From an uncultured Oscillospiraceae bacterium (lineage in GTDB: Bacteria; Bacillota; Clostridia; Oscillospirales; Oscillospiraceae): a DNA stretch of 64,000 nt. Made by a program: the position numbers and the translations under genes. Below the pieces are notes generated by a model. It worked only from the letters and a program-made list of their open reading frames with translations, was not told the DNA's origin and did not search any database. This document shows, piece after piece, positions 52,894-60,571 of this stretch. Position 1 is the stretch's first letter. Every line of letters starts with the position of its first letter. The stretch covers positions 1-64,000 of the forward strand of contig CAJOEH010000006.1 in assembly GCA_905233385.1 (NCBI GenBank), given 5' to 3'.

Positions 52894-54477
52894 TTATGCG
52901 TCTAATGTCTCGGACAATTCCAGGCCCGGGTTGCGGCGGACGGTGAAGTCGATCGCCCAGGGGCTGGAGAAGACCAGCAGACGGTGGCCGCGGTAGTCCT
53001 CCAGCAGCTCCGCGTCGGAGGAGAGGTTGAGGTCCTTCTCGTCCACGGAGGATTTCTGTATGAAGCGGAGCACCTCGTAGGGCAGGTTCTCCATCCGCAG
53101 CTCCACGCCGTATTCCGAGAGCATGCGGTAGCGGAAGACGTCGAACTGCAGGGTGCCGACGACGCCCACGATGACCTCCTCCATGCCGGTGTTCGGCACC
53201 TTGAAGATCTGGATCGCGCCTTCCTGCGCGATCTGCTCCGTGCCCTTGATGAACTGCTTGCGCTTCATCGTGTCCTTCGGGCTGACGCGGCAGAAATGCT
53301 CCGGCGCGAAGGTCGGGATGCCGGCGAAGCGGAACTTCTGACCGGGCATGCAGACCGTGTCGCCGATCGAGAAGATGCCGGGGTCAAACACGCCGATGAT
53401 GTCGCCGGCGTAGGCTTCGTCGATGATCTCGCGCTCCTGCGCCATGAGCTGCTGCGGCTGCGACAGGCGCATTTTTTTGTTGCCCTGCACGTGGTAGACC
53501 TCGCTCTCGCGCTCGTATTTGCCGGAGCAGATGCGAAGGAACGCGAGGCGGTCGCGGTGCGCCTTGTTCATGTTCGCCTGAATCTTGAAGACGAAGGCGG
53601 AGAAATCGGGGCGGAACGCGTCGATCACGCCGCAGTCGGCCTCGCGCGACAGGGGCGGCGGGGTCATCTGCAAGAAGGCCTCGAGGAAGGGCTCCACGCC
53701 GAAGTTCGTCAGCGCCGAGCCGAAGAAGACGGGGCTGAGCTGTCCGGCGCGGACCTCGTCCATGTCGAACTCCCGACCCGCGCCCAAAAGTTCCACGTCG
53801 TCCTTGAGCTGCTGCCAGCGGGACGCGCCGATGTGGTCCGCGACCGCGGGATCGTCCAGCGCGATCTCCAGTTTCTCGGCGCGTTTCTTGCCGGAAACGC
53901 CGGAGAAGAAGTTGATCTGCTGTTTCTGCCGGTCGTACACGCCCTGGAATTCCTTGCCGCAGCCGATCGGCCAGTTGACCGCGTAGGTCTCGATGCCGAG
54001 CTCGCGCTCCAGTTCGTCGAGCAGGTCGAAGGGGTCCTTCGTCTCGCGGTCGAGCTTGTTGATGAAGGTGAAGATCGGGATGTGCCGCATGGCGCAGACC
54101 TTGAAGAGCTTCCGCGTCTGCGGCTCCACGCCCTTCGCACCGTCGATGACCATGACCGCGGAGTCCGCCGCCATCAGCGTGCGGTAGGTGTCCTCGGAAA
54201 AGTCCTGGTGGCCAGGCGTGTCGAGGATGTTGATGCAGAAGCCCTCGTACTGAAACTGCATGACCGACGAGGTGACGGAGATGCCGCGCTGCTTCTCGAT
54301 CTCCATCCAGTCGGAGACCGCCGCGCGGGCGTTCTTCTTGCCCTTGACCGCGCCTGCCTGCGCGATCGCGCCGCCGTAGAGCAGGAACTTCTCGGTCAGG
54401 GTCGTCTTGCCGGCGTCCGGGTGCGAGATGATCGCGAAGGTGCGGCGGCGGTTGATCTCTTGCTGTAAGGTTGACAT
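52894..54477 (-). CDS. prfC: Peptide chain release factor 3
   Basis: A 527-residue GTPase that recycles RF1/RF2 from ribosomes after termination. G motifs: ISHPDAGKTTLTEKFL (G1), LDTPGHQDFSEDTYRTL (G3), FINKLDRETKDPF (G4). The C-terminal domain shows EVIVGVVGTLQFDVFRYRM. Length is standard. The ATG at 54477 follows GGGGAGG; the extra 33 residues of the track ORF include the promoter. It is a single-gene unit ending in a strong hairpin. Confidence 0.97.
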   Translation of the reverse strand: MSTLQQEINRRRTFAIISHPDAGKTTLTEKFLLYGGAIAQAGAVKGKKNARAAVSDWMEIEKQRGISVTSSVMQFQYEGFCINILDTPGHQDFSEDTYRTLMAADSAVMVIDGAKGVEPQTRKLFKVCAMRHIPIFTFINKLDRETKDPFDLLDELERELGIETYAVNWPIGCGKEFQGVYDRQKQQINFFSGVSGKKRAEKLEIALDDPAVADHIGASRWQQLKDDVELLGAGREFDMDEVRAGQLSPVFFGSALTNFGVEPFLEAFLQMTPPPLSREADCGVIDAFRPDFSAFVFKIQANMNKAHRDRLAFLRICSGKYERESEVYHVQGNKKMRLSQPQQLMAQEREIIDEAYAGDIIGVFDPGIFSIGDTVCMPGQKFRFAGIPTFAPEHFCRVSPKDTMKRKQFIKGTEQIAQEGAIQIFKVPNTGMEEVIVGVVGTLQFDVFRYRMLSEYGVELRMENLPYEVLRFIQKSSVDEKDLNLSSDAELLEDYRGHRLLVFSSPWAIDFTVRRNPGLELSETLDA

Positions 54478-54518
54478 AATATTCCTCCCCTTCCTCGGGG
54501 TAACAAATTTCGCAACAT

Positions 54519-54547
54519 ATTTTACCACAAACCGCGGGGAATTACAA
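54519..54547 (-). promoter_or_regulatory. Promoter of prfC
   Basis: On the minus strand TTGTAA (54542-54547), a 17-bp spacer, TAAAAT (54519-54524). Confidence 0.65.
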
Positions 54548-54621
54548 GCAGACAAAATGCAATGCTCAAAGCTCAATGCTTAATGCTCAATGATTCCTGA
54601 TACGCACGCACAATCTTTCAA

Positions 54622-54860
54622 CGGTGTCATTGCGAGCCTGACAAAGTCAGGCGTGGCAATCTGTCCGTTGCAGAATTGGGAACTTCATCGTAATACACGG
54701 GCGGCCAATGGCCGCCCCTACGGTTACAGTTGTCATTTGTGAATGTAGGGGCGCACATCGGGCGCCCGCATATCACGTATCATCGTATCACGAAAAAGTG
54801 TCCCTTATCGATACGGACGGATTGCCACGGCTTGTTGCACAAGCCTCGCAATGACAGCGT
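54622..54860. repeat. Family A repeat with a second repeat nested in its middle
   Basis: TGTCATTGCGAGCCTGACAAAG...GGCAATCTGTCCG at the left and CGGACGGATTGCCACGG...CCTCGCAATGACAG at the right are facing ends. Between them lies GGGCGGCCAATGGCCGCCCCTAC...GTAGGGGCGCACATCGGGCGCCC, an independent inverted repeat also seen near 21782. Confidence 0.78.
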
Positions 54861-54907
54861 TGGTTCTGCGTGCGGTTGGAATTGCTGCATTCGTGAGATG
54901 GAAGAAA

Positions 54908-54941
54908 GAAACAAGACGCCGCAAAAGCGGCGTCTTGTTTG
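54908..54941 (-). terminator. Terminator of the metal ABC operon
   Basis: ACAAGACGCCGC-AAAA-GCGGCGTCTTGT with T residues on the minus strand, 20 bases past the permease stop. Confidence 0.88.
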
Positions 54942-54959
54942 TGAGGGTCGCGCGCAATT

Positions 54960-55805
54960 TTATGCACGCAGTTTTCGCGTTACCAGGCCCGTCAGCCAGC
55001 AGAGCAGGAAGGCCGCGACGTCGATCGCGACGATCGTGGAGCCGACCGGCGTGCCTTCCAGAATGGAGACGAGGATGCCGAGCGCGGCGCAGAGTACGGA
55101 CAGCACCGCGGAGCAGATCGTCACGCCCTTGAAACTGCGGAACAGCCGCATCGCCGACAGCGCGGGGAAGATGACCAGCGCGGAGATCAGCAGCGAGCCG
55201 ACCAGATTCATCGCCAGGACGATGATGACCGCGATGATGATCGCGAGCAGGAGGTTGTACGCGCCGGCCTTCGTGCCGGTCGCGCGGGCGAAGGCCTCGT
55301 CGAAGGTCACCGAGAAGATCTTGTTGTAGAAGAAGATAAACAGGATGACCACCAGCACCGAAAGCGCGGTGCACAGCCAGACCTCGAGCTGACTGAGCGT
55401 CAGGATGGAAGTCGAGCCGAAGAGCGTCGTGCAGACGTCGCCGGACAGGTTGGACGAGGTCGAAAACAGATTCATCAGCAGATAGCCGAAGGCGAGCGAG
55501 GCGACCGAGATCATCGCGACGGCGGCGTCGCCCTTGATCTTTGTGTTCTGCCCGGTGCGCAGCAGCAGGACGGCGCAGACCATCGTGATCGGCAGGATCA
55601 GCAGCATGTTGTTCGTCAGGTTCAGCACCGCGGCGATCGTCATCGCGCCGAACGCGACGTGGGAAAGACCGTCGCCGATGAAGGAGAAGCGTTTCAGCAC
55701 CAGCGTCACGCCGAGCAGGGAGGAGCAGAGCGCGATCAGCACGCCGACGATCAGCGCGTAGCGCACGAAGGGGTATTGCAGGTACATCGCGAGCTTATCA
55801 AACAT
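54960..55805 (-). CDS. znuB: Zinc/manganese ABC transporter permease
   Basis: A 281-residue membrane protein of the ZnuB/MntB family with eight or so helices. Family segments: FSFIGDGLSHVAFGAMTIAA (coupling and gating region), ISVASLAFGYLLMNL, and MNLVGSLLISALVIFPALSA. It passes the divalent metal delivered by the ZnuA-type lipoprotein. The ATG at 55805 overlaps the ATPase stop (TGATG). Last gene of a five-gene operon; metal identity (Zn or Mn) is inferred only from context. Confidence 0.93.
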   Translation of the reverse strand: MFDKLAMYLQYPFVRYALIVGVLIALCSSLLGVTLVLKRFSFIGDGLSHVAFGAMTIAAVLNLTNNMLLILPITMVCAVLLLRTGQNTKIKGDAAVAMISVASLAFGYLLMNLFSTSSNLSGDVCTTLFGSTSILTLSQLEVWLCTALSVLVVILFIFFYNKIFSVTFDEAFARATGTKAGAYNLLLAIIIAVIIVLAMNLVGSLLISALVIFPALSAMRLFRSFKGVTICSAVLSVLCAALGILVSILEGTPVGSTIVAIDVAAFLLCWLTGLVTRKLRA

Positions 55806-56515
55806 CACGCTTCACCGCCCTTCTCCTGCGCGAGGAAAAACTTCCCCGCGTCGCTGCGCAGGTATTCGTCCCGCGTGCCGAAAAAGACGTCTTTTCCGAC
55901 GTGCAGGATATGGTCGGCGTATTGCAGGGCGGCGGCGATGTCGTGAGAGATCATAATGACCGTGACGCCGTCCTTGTTGAGCTGCTCGATCAGGCCGTAC
56001 ATCTCCGCAGTCACCTTCGGATCGAGACCCGCGACCGGCTCGTCGAGCAGAAGCAGCTTCTGCGTGGCGCAGAGCGCGCGCGCCAAAAGCACGCGCTGCT
56101 GCTGTCCGCCGGACAGCTCGCGGTAACAGCGCTTTGTGAGCTTTGACAGCCCCATTTTCTCGATCGCGTCCGCCGCGCGCTTCTTTTGCTCCCTGCCGTA
56201 GAAGGGGGAAAGCCCCATCTGATTCTGACAGCCGGACAGGACGACCTCCCGCACGGAAGCGGGGAAATCCTTCTGCACGACGGTCTGCTGCGGCAGATAG
56301 CCGATCTCGTTCTGCCTGAGGCCGTCGCCGGTCAGGATCTTGCCGCCGAGCGGCGCCTGCAGGCCGAGGATTGTCCGCATCAGCGTGCTTTTGCCGGAGC
56401 CGTTCTCGCCGACGATGCACAGGTAGTCGCCGGGGTTGACCTCAAAATTCAGGCCGCGGACGATCTCGTGCCCGTCGTAGCCGAGCGATACGCCTTGACA
56501 AGTGAGTAATGCCAT
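55805..56515 (-). CDS. znuC: Zinc/manganese ABC transporter ATPase
   Basis: A 236-residue ATPase that powers the permease. Walker A GENGSGKSTLMRT, Q-loop GYLPQQ, signature LSGGQQQRVLLARAL, Walker B LLLLDEPVAGLD, and the H-loop MISHDIAAAL are intact. Length is usual. GGAGG precedes the start. It follows the OB-fold lipoprotein gene by 16 bases. Confidence 0.95.
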   Translation of the reverse strand: MALLTCQGVSLGYDGHEIVRGLNFEVNPGDYLCIVGENGSGKSTLMRTILGLQAPLGGKILTGDGLRQNEIGYLPQQTVVQKDFPASVREVVLSGCQNQMGLSPFYGREQKKRAADAIEKMGLSKLTKRCYRELSGGQQQRVLLARALCATQKLLLLDEPVAGLDPKVTAEMYGLIEQLNKDGVTVIMISHDIAAALQYADHILHVGKDVFFGTRDEYLRSDAGKFFLAQEKGGEA

Positions 56516-56531
56516 AGAAACGCCTCCGGTC

Positions 56532-57287
56532 TTACAGATCGTTCATCGACTGCACGGAAAGCGTGCCGTTCGCTACCGTGCCGGTGATCTCGACGAGCGT
56601 GCCGATCGCGGGCAGACTGCCGTCCCACGTCATCGTGTTGTTCCACGAGCCGTCGTAATAGGGGTCCTGAATGGAGTTGACCGACGCGATGCGCCCATAG
56701 GCGAAATAGGTCTGTCCCTCAAAGGCCTCCGGGTGGTACATGATGTTGTACATCTGCACGCGCTCCAGCGTCGCGCTCATCGAGCGCATGTCCAGATCCG
56801 CGGTCGGGCCGGCGTATTCCGTTTCCGGCTCGAGGCTCGCGTCCTTGATCCAGTACTTGTCCAGCGCGTTGTCGTCATAGGCAAACGTGCCCGTGACGTG
56901 CACCAGCGAGCCGACCGGCGGAAGCGCCTGTCCGTCCTGCGGGACGAACTCCCACTGCCAGTCGCAGCAGCGGGTCTGGTCGTAATAGCCCCAGACGTAA
57001 TAGCGCGTGCGGTCGCTGTAGGCGTCGTGGATCACGGCGAAGACGCCGTCTTTTTCCGTGGCTTTGCCGTCGTAGTCCTGCGCGTAGCCGCTGTAGAAGA
57101 TGTTCTGATAGAGCATGTATTCGTCCTGGCTGAAAACCTCCTGGCGTTCCTCCGCGGCGTCCGGTTCAGACGCCGCGGGAGCGGCGGTCGTTTCCGTCGG
57201 CGCGTCGGACGGCTCGCCGCCGCAGCCGACGCAAGCGGCGAGGACCGCCAGCGCAAGAAGGAGTGCGAGCAAAGCTTTCATTTTCAT
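56532..57287 (-). CDS. OB-fold lipoprotein inside the metal ABC operon
   Basis: A 251-residue lipoprotein (lipobox AACVGC) with a short Thr/Ala/Glu-rich linker. The mature part looks like two OB-fold-type beta barrels: one around SLVHVTGTFAYDDNALDKYW, the other with FAYGRIASVNSIQDPYYDG and GTLVEITGTVANGTLSV. It is placed between the substrate-binding protein and the ATPase, 17 and 16 bases from its neighbours, with GGAGG before the start. That position suggests a part in metal capture or transfer at the membrane surface, but no known family member shows this; treat as unknown. Confidence 0.82.
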   Translation of the reverse strand: MKMKALLALLLALAVLAACVGCGGEPSDAPTETTAAPAASEPDAAEERQEVFSQDEYMLYQNIFYSGYAQDYDGKATEKDGVFAVIHDAYSDRTRYYVWGYYDQTRCCDWQWEFVPQDGQALPPVGSLVHVTGTFAYDDNALDKYWIKDASLEPETEYAGPTADLDMRSMSATLERVQMYNIMYHPEAFEGQTYFAYGRIASVNSIQDPYYDGSWNNTMTWDGSLPAIGTLVEITGTVANGTLSVQSMNDL

Positions 57288-57304
57288 AGGGGCACCTCCA
57301 AAGG

Positions 57305-58285
57305 TTATTGCAATGCTTTCTGTAAGACTGCAAGGTTATCTTCCATGATCGTCAGATAGGACGCGCCGTTCTGCACGTCAAGCGATGTCGTCGACTGCAT
57401 CGAGTCGAGCGTCAGGATCGCTTGGTCCTTCGTTTCGGTCGTGTCGCGGATCGTTTCGGCGATCTTGCCGTTCGCGCTTTCGATCTGCATGATCGCGCGC
57501 AGACCGAGCTCGTCGACCTTGTTCGCGAGGAACAGAATGGTCTCAAAACTCGCTTCGCTTTCGGCGGAACAGCCGACGAAGGCGGCGTAGTAGTCAAGCC
57601 CGTAGTCGTCGGCGAGATAGCGGAAGGGGAACCGGTCGCCGAAGAGGAGCGTTTTGGTCTGCGCCTCGGCGACCGCCGCTTCGTATTCGCCGTCGAGGGC
57701 GTTCAGTTTTTCAAGGTAGGCGTCGGCGTTCGCCTGATAGACGTCCTTGTTCTCCGCGTCGATCTCGCAGAGCCTGTCCGCGATATACCTGCAGAGTTTG
57801 GCGGCGTTTTTCAGAGAGAGCCAGACGTGTTCGTCGTATTCGACTTCCTCTTCGCCGTCTTCTTCGGCTTCTTCCTCTTCCGCCTGCATGCCTTCTTTGA
57901 CCTCTTCCTCCTTCACGTCGGAGCCGAGGACTTCCAGCAGGTTGATCACGACCATGTCCGGATTCGTCGCTTCGGCAAGCACGCCGCCGACCCATTTGCC
58001 GTCGGATTCGCCGCCGACGTAGATGAACAGATCGCAGTTGGAAACGCGGATGATGTCGTCCGCCGTGGGCTGGTAACTGTGCAGGTCCACGCCGTTATCA
58101 AGGAGCATCGCGACGTCCGCCTGCGCGGCCTTGTCGCCCAGGATCTGCATCACCCAGTCGTATTCCGGGAAGATCGTCGTGACGATGCTGAGTTTTTCGC
58201 CGCTGTCGGCGGAACTGCCGCCGCAGCCTGCGAGCAGGCCGGTCAGCATCACGGCGCACAGCAGCACAGCTGATAATTTTTTCAT
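57305..58285 (-). CDS. znuA: Metal-binding lipoprotein of the ABC transporter (ZnuA/AdcA family)
   Basis: A 326-residue lipoprotein (lipobox LAGC) of the cluster A-I family. Metal ligands: His in GVDLHSYQPTADDI and His in YDEHVWLSLKNA. The third position, usually His, reads GDRFPFRYLADDYGL with Asp instead, and the fourth lies near the acidic C-terminal region. The loop before the second ligand is acid-rich (EEEEAEEDGEEEVEYDEH), where ZnuA proteins often have His. The substrate may be zinc or manganese. GGAGG precedes ATG 58285; a folded terminator-like RNA element (58325-58387) sits in the leader. Confidence 0.92.
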   Translation of the reverse strand: MKKLSAVLLCAVMLTGLLAGCGGSSADSGEKLSIVTTIFPEYDWVMQILGDKAAQADVAMLLDNGVDLHSYQPTADDIIRVSNCDLFIYVGGESDGKWVGGVLAEATNPDMVVINLLEVLGSDVKEEEVKEGMQAEEEEAEEDGEEEVEYDEHVWLSLKNAAKLCRYIADRLCEIDAENKDVYQANADAYLEKLNALDGEYEAAVAEAQTKTLLFGDRFPFRYLADDYGLDYYAAFVGCSAESEASFETILFLANKVDELGLRAIMQIESANGKIAETIRDTTETKDQAILTLDSMQSTTSLDVQNGASYLTIMEDNLAVLQKALQ

Positions 58286-58324
58286 TGGATACCTCCGAAT
58301 CAATACAAAATCGTTGAAACAGAT

Positions 58325-58387
58325 AAAAAAAGACAAGGGACGCGGCATACGCCGACAAAGCCTGCCGCAAGGCAGACCGATCCCTTG
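58325..58387 (-). promoter_or_regulatory. Structured terminator or attenuator before znuA
   Basis: On the minus strand CAAGGGA (58387-58381) pairs with TCCCTTG (58340-58334), enclosing two further hairpins, CTGCC/GGCAG and CGGC/GCCG, and ending in TCTTTTTTT. It is a three-way-junction shape directly followed by a T run, 40 bases before the znuA start. It can end transcription of the small upstream gene or act as an attenuator for znuA. Confidence 0.65.
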
Positions 58388-58398
58388 TTGATTCGATA

Positions 58399-58695
58399 TT
58401 AATTCAGAAGCTTGACTTTCAGCGTGATCGGGGTCTTTAAGTACGCCGGAACGCGGCGCACCGAGAGCAGGAGCGCGGCGAAGCGGCAGCACGCGAAGGC
58501 GAGCGCCGCGGCGATCAGAAGGCCGCACAGCGTCTCCAGCGTGGTCCGGCACAGCGCGATCACGGCGCAGACGGGGCAGTCTTCGCCGATACAGTCGTGG
58601 TCCGCTTCGCTGGACATGAAAAACAGCGACGTCATCAGGGCGACGAGAACGAGGACGGCAAAGATCACAGCCGCCAAACGCTTATGCTTCGTCAT
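58399..58695 (-). CDS. Small Cys-rich membrane protein at the head of the metal operon
   Basis: A 98-residue protein with two hydrophobic helices (VIFAVLVLVALMTSLFF; LCGLLIAAALAFACCRFAALL) and a loop that holds HDCIGEDCPVC, a dense set of metal-ligand residues. A basic C-terminus follows. Similar short proteins stand before zinc-uptake genes in other Clostridia, as far as I recall. It may bind or pass metal at the outer face. Start: ATG 58695 preferred; a GTG at 58728 with GGAG is possible. It has its own strong promoter (58755-58783). Confidence 0.7.
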   Translation of the reverse strand: MTKHKRLAAVIFAVLVLVALMTSLFFMSSEADHDCIGEDCPVCAVIALCRTTLETLCGLLIAAALAFACCRFAALLLSVRRVPAYLKTPITLKVKLLN

Positions 58696-58754
58696 GATGA
58701 ACACCGCCTTTCCGTTCCGAAACGGCACGGTTTTCTCCGCCCTGCCGCAAATTG

Positions 58755-58783
58755 ACTATAGCACCGCGCCTCCCGATTGTCAA
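58755..58783 (-). promoter_or_regulatory. Promoter of the metal operon
   Basis: On the minus strand TTGACA (58778-58783), a 17-bp spacer, TATAGT (58755-58760). No Zur or MntR box is visible around it. Confidence 0.8.
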
Positions 58784-58824
58784 GCGAAAAGCCGGAAAAC
58801 TGTCCGCTCGCCGGCGGAAAGCGG

Positions 58825-58853
58825 TTGCATTGCGGGCGCGGACTTGGTATAAT
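58825..58853 (+). promoter_or_regulatory. Promoter of the small membrane protein/2-hydroxyacid dehydrogenase pair
   Basis: TTGCAT (58825-58830), a 17-bp spacer, TATAAT (58848-58853). Confidence 0.75.
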
Positions 58854-58882
58854 GGCAGTAACCAAGAACGGAGGATACTGCT

Positions 58883-59320
58883 ATGCATCGATTATTGACT
58901 GTTTTTGAAGAAGCGGCGACCGGCGCGACCGAGGCGGAGAACGGCGCGGCGACCCTCAACGACATGGGCGGTATGCTGTCGATCATCCTGCTCATCATGC
59001 TGGTCGGCAGCGGCGTCTACGCGCTCTATACCTATATCCGCCTGCACAGGACGTGCGCCCTGTTCCCCAACAAGTTCCTGTACCCCGGCAACTGCACGCC
59101 GGATAAGTGCGTCGACGTGGACGGCTTCATCGACTATATCGAGCCGCGTCTGCTGGTGCTCGGCGTCGCGATGCTCCTCTGCGGGATCGCCTACGGCCTG
59201 TATTCCATGCTCCTCAAGGGCTCGATCATCTGGGTGGACATTGCGACCATTGTGATCCCGGCGGGGATCTTCGTGTGGTATATGGTCGTGCAGCGCAAGG
59301 CGTCGAAGGAATACTGGTGA
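58883..59320 (+). CDS. Hypothetical membrane protein
   Basis: A 145-residue protein with three membrane helices (LSIILLIMLVGSGVYALY, LLVLGVAMLLCGIAYGLY, IWVDIATIVIPAGIFVWY). A loop with FPNKFLYPGNCTPDKCVDVDG between the first two has two cysteines that could form a disulfide if outside. I do not recognise a family. GGAGG precedes the ATG; the stop overlaps the start of the dehydrogenase by 1 base. Confidence 0.82.
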   Translation: MHRLLTVFEEAATGATEAENGAATLNDMGGMLSIILLIMLVGSGVYALYTYIRLHRTCALFPNKFLYPGNCTPDKCVDVDGFIDYIEPRLLVLGVAMLLCGIAYGLYSMLLKGSIIWVDIATIVIPAGIFVWYMVVQRKASKEYW

Positions 59321-60282
59321 TGAAGCTCGTCATTCTGGACGCCTATCCGTCGAATCCCGGCGATCAGAGCTGGGACGCGCTGCGCGCCTTCGGCGAGCTG
59401 ACGGTCTACGACCGCACCGCGCCGGAGCAGGTGATCGAGCGCGTCGGCGACGCGGAGGTCGTCCTGCTCAACAAGACGCCGCTCGGCGCGGGGGTCTTCG
59501 AGGCCTGCCCGTCTCTTCGCCTCGTCAGCGTACTGGCGACCGGTTACAACATCGTCGATACGCAGGCGGCGCGGGCGCACGGCGTCACGGTCTGCAACGT
59601 GCCCGGCTATTCCACCGGCGCGGTCGCGCAGATGACCTTCGCCCTGCTGCTGGAGATCACGCAGCAGGTCGGCCTGCATTCGGCGGCGGTCTTCGCCGGC
59701 GATTGGCAGAACAACCCGGACTTCTGCTTCTGGCGCAAGCCCCTGACCGAGCTGGAAGGCAAGACGATGGGGCTGATCGGCTACGGCGCGATCGGCCGCG
59801 CGGTCGGGAACATCGCCCTCGCCTTCGGCATGAAGCTGCTCGTCACGGCGCGGCATGAGCGGCCGGTGCCGGACGGCGCGAAGTTCGTCGATTTCGATAC
59901 TCTGCTGCGCGAGTCGGATATCGTCTCCCTGCACTGCCCGCAGACGGCGGAGAACCTGCACATGATCGACGCGAGCGCGATCGCGAAGACGAAGGACGGC
60001 GCGATCCTGCTCAACACCGCGCGCGGCGGCCTGCTGGACGAGCGGGCGGTCGCGGACGCGCTGCAACGCGGCAAGCTCCGCGGCTTCGGCGCGGACGTGG
60101 TCTCGAAAGAGCCGATCGCCGCGGACAATCCGCTGCTTTCCGCGCCGAACTGCTTCCTCACGCCGCACATCGCGTGGGCGCCCTTTGAGACCCGCCTGCG
60201 CCTGCACCGGATCAGCGCGGACAACGTCCGGCTGTTCCTGGAAGGCACGCCGCAGAATGTGGTGAATGCCGAGCGTCCATAG
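59320..60282 (+). CDS. D-2-hydroxyacid dehydrogenase (glycerate dehydrogenase-like)
   Basis: A 320-residue NAD-dependent enzyme of the D-isomer-specific family. The nucleotide-binding motif is GLIGYGAIGRAVGNIAL; the catalytic Arg is in LLNTARGGLLDE, and the His in TPHIAWAPFETRLRL. The pattern AWAPFETR resembles hydroxypyruvate reductase / glycerate dehydrogenase (HprA), but 2-ketoacid reductases are also possible. The ORF track start at 59107 is inside the upstream gene; the ATG at 59320 is preceded by AAGGA. The stop codon lies in the loop of a hairpin (60269-60290). Confidence 0.92.
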   Translation: MKLVILDAYPSNPGDQSWDALRAFGELTVYDRTAPEQVIERVGDAEVVLLNKTPLGAGVFEACPSLRLVSVLATGYNIVDTQAARAHGVTVCNVPGYSTGAVAQMTFALLLEITQQVGLHSAAVFAGDWQNNPDFCFWRKPLTELEGKTMGLIGYGAIGRAVGNIALAFGMKLLVTARHERPVPDGAKFVDFDTLLRESDIVSLHCPQTAENLHMIDASAIAKTKDGAILLNTARGGLLDERAVADALQRGKLRGFGADVVSKEPIAADNPLLSAPNCFLTPHIAWAPFETRLRLHRISADNVRLFLEGTPQNVVNAERP

Positions 60283-60290
60283 ACGCTCGG
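60269..60290 (+). terminator. Hairpin spanning the stop codon of the dehydrogenase
   Basis: CCGAGCGTC-CATA-GACGCTCGG: a 9-bp perfect stem with the TAG stop partly in the loop. No T tract follows. Confidence 0.55.
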
Positions 60291-60292
60291 CA

Positions 60293-60471
60293 GCGATATT
60301 TGCCCTGCGCGCAAGCGATATGCACCAAAGGTGCGCGATATGTGCCGTTGGCACGCGATATGTTCGCTTCGCGAACGCGGGCAAATATCATATCGCATCG
60401 AGCTTAAGCGAGATATATCGCAGCGGCAGATGCCGCTATATCGCGTTTTGCATTGATGCAAAACATATCGC
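60293..60471. repeat. Fishbone element: eight 7-mers (4 forward, 4 reverse) separated by hairpins
   Basis: GCGATAT occurs at 60293, 60315, 60335 and 60355; its complement ATATCGC at 60390, 60415, 60438 and 60465. Every interval except that between the two innermost 7-mers is filled by one short hairpin: TTGC/GCAA, GCACC/GGTGC, GTGCC/GGCAC on the left, ATCGAGCTTAAGCGAGAT, AGCGGCA/TGCCGCT, GTTTTGCA/TGCAAAAC on the right, with GTTCGC/GCGAAC in the centre. Nested pairing of the 7-mers gives a stem with side hairpins at each level. An alternative 11-bp stem (60295-60305 with 60379-60389) is also possible. No protein is coded. Confidence 0.85.
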
Positions 60472-60501
60472 AAATACTCCCTGCTTGCACAAACAGACGA
60501 A

Positions 60502-60547
60502 AAATACCGACTGAAACGGGACTTGCATCCTTTCTCAGTCGGTATTT
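60502..60547 (-). terminator. Terminator of the nfeD-SPFH operon
   Basis: AAATACCGACTGA and TCAGTCGGTATTT pair; the minus strand continues TTTTCGTC. It lies 25 bases past the last gene of the operon. Confidence 0.8.
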
Positions 60548-60571
60548 CTTTATCGCGCCGTCAGGCGCAAG

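Noticed and set aside
58696-58882. Zur or MntR operator in the metal operon promoter region
   Set aside because: No palindrome resembling known Zur or MntR boxes was found around the two divergent promoters.
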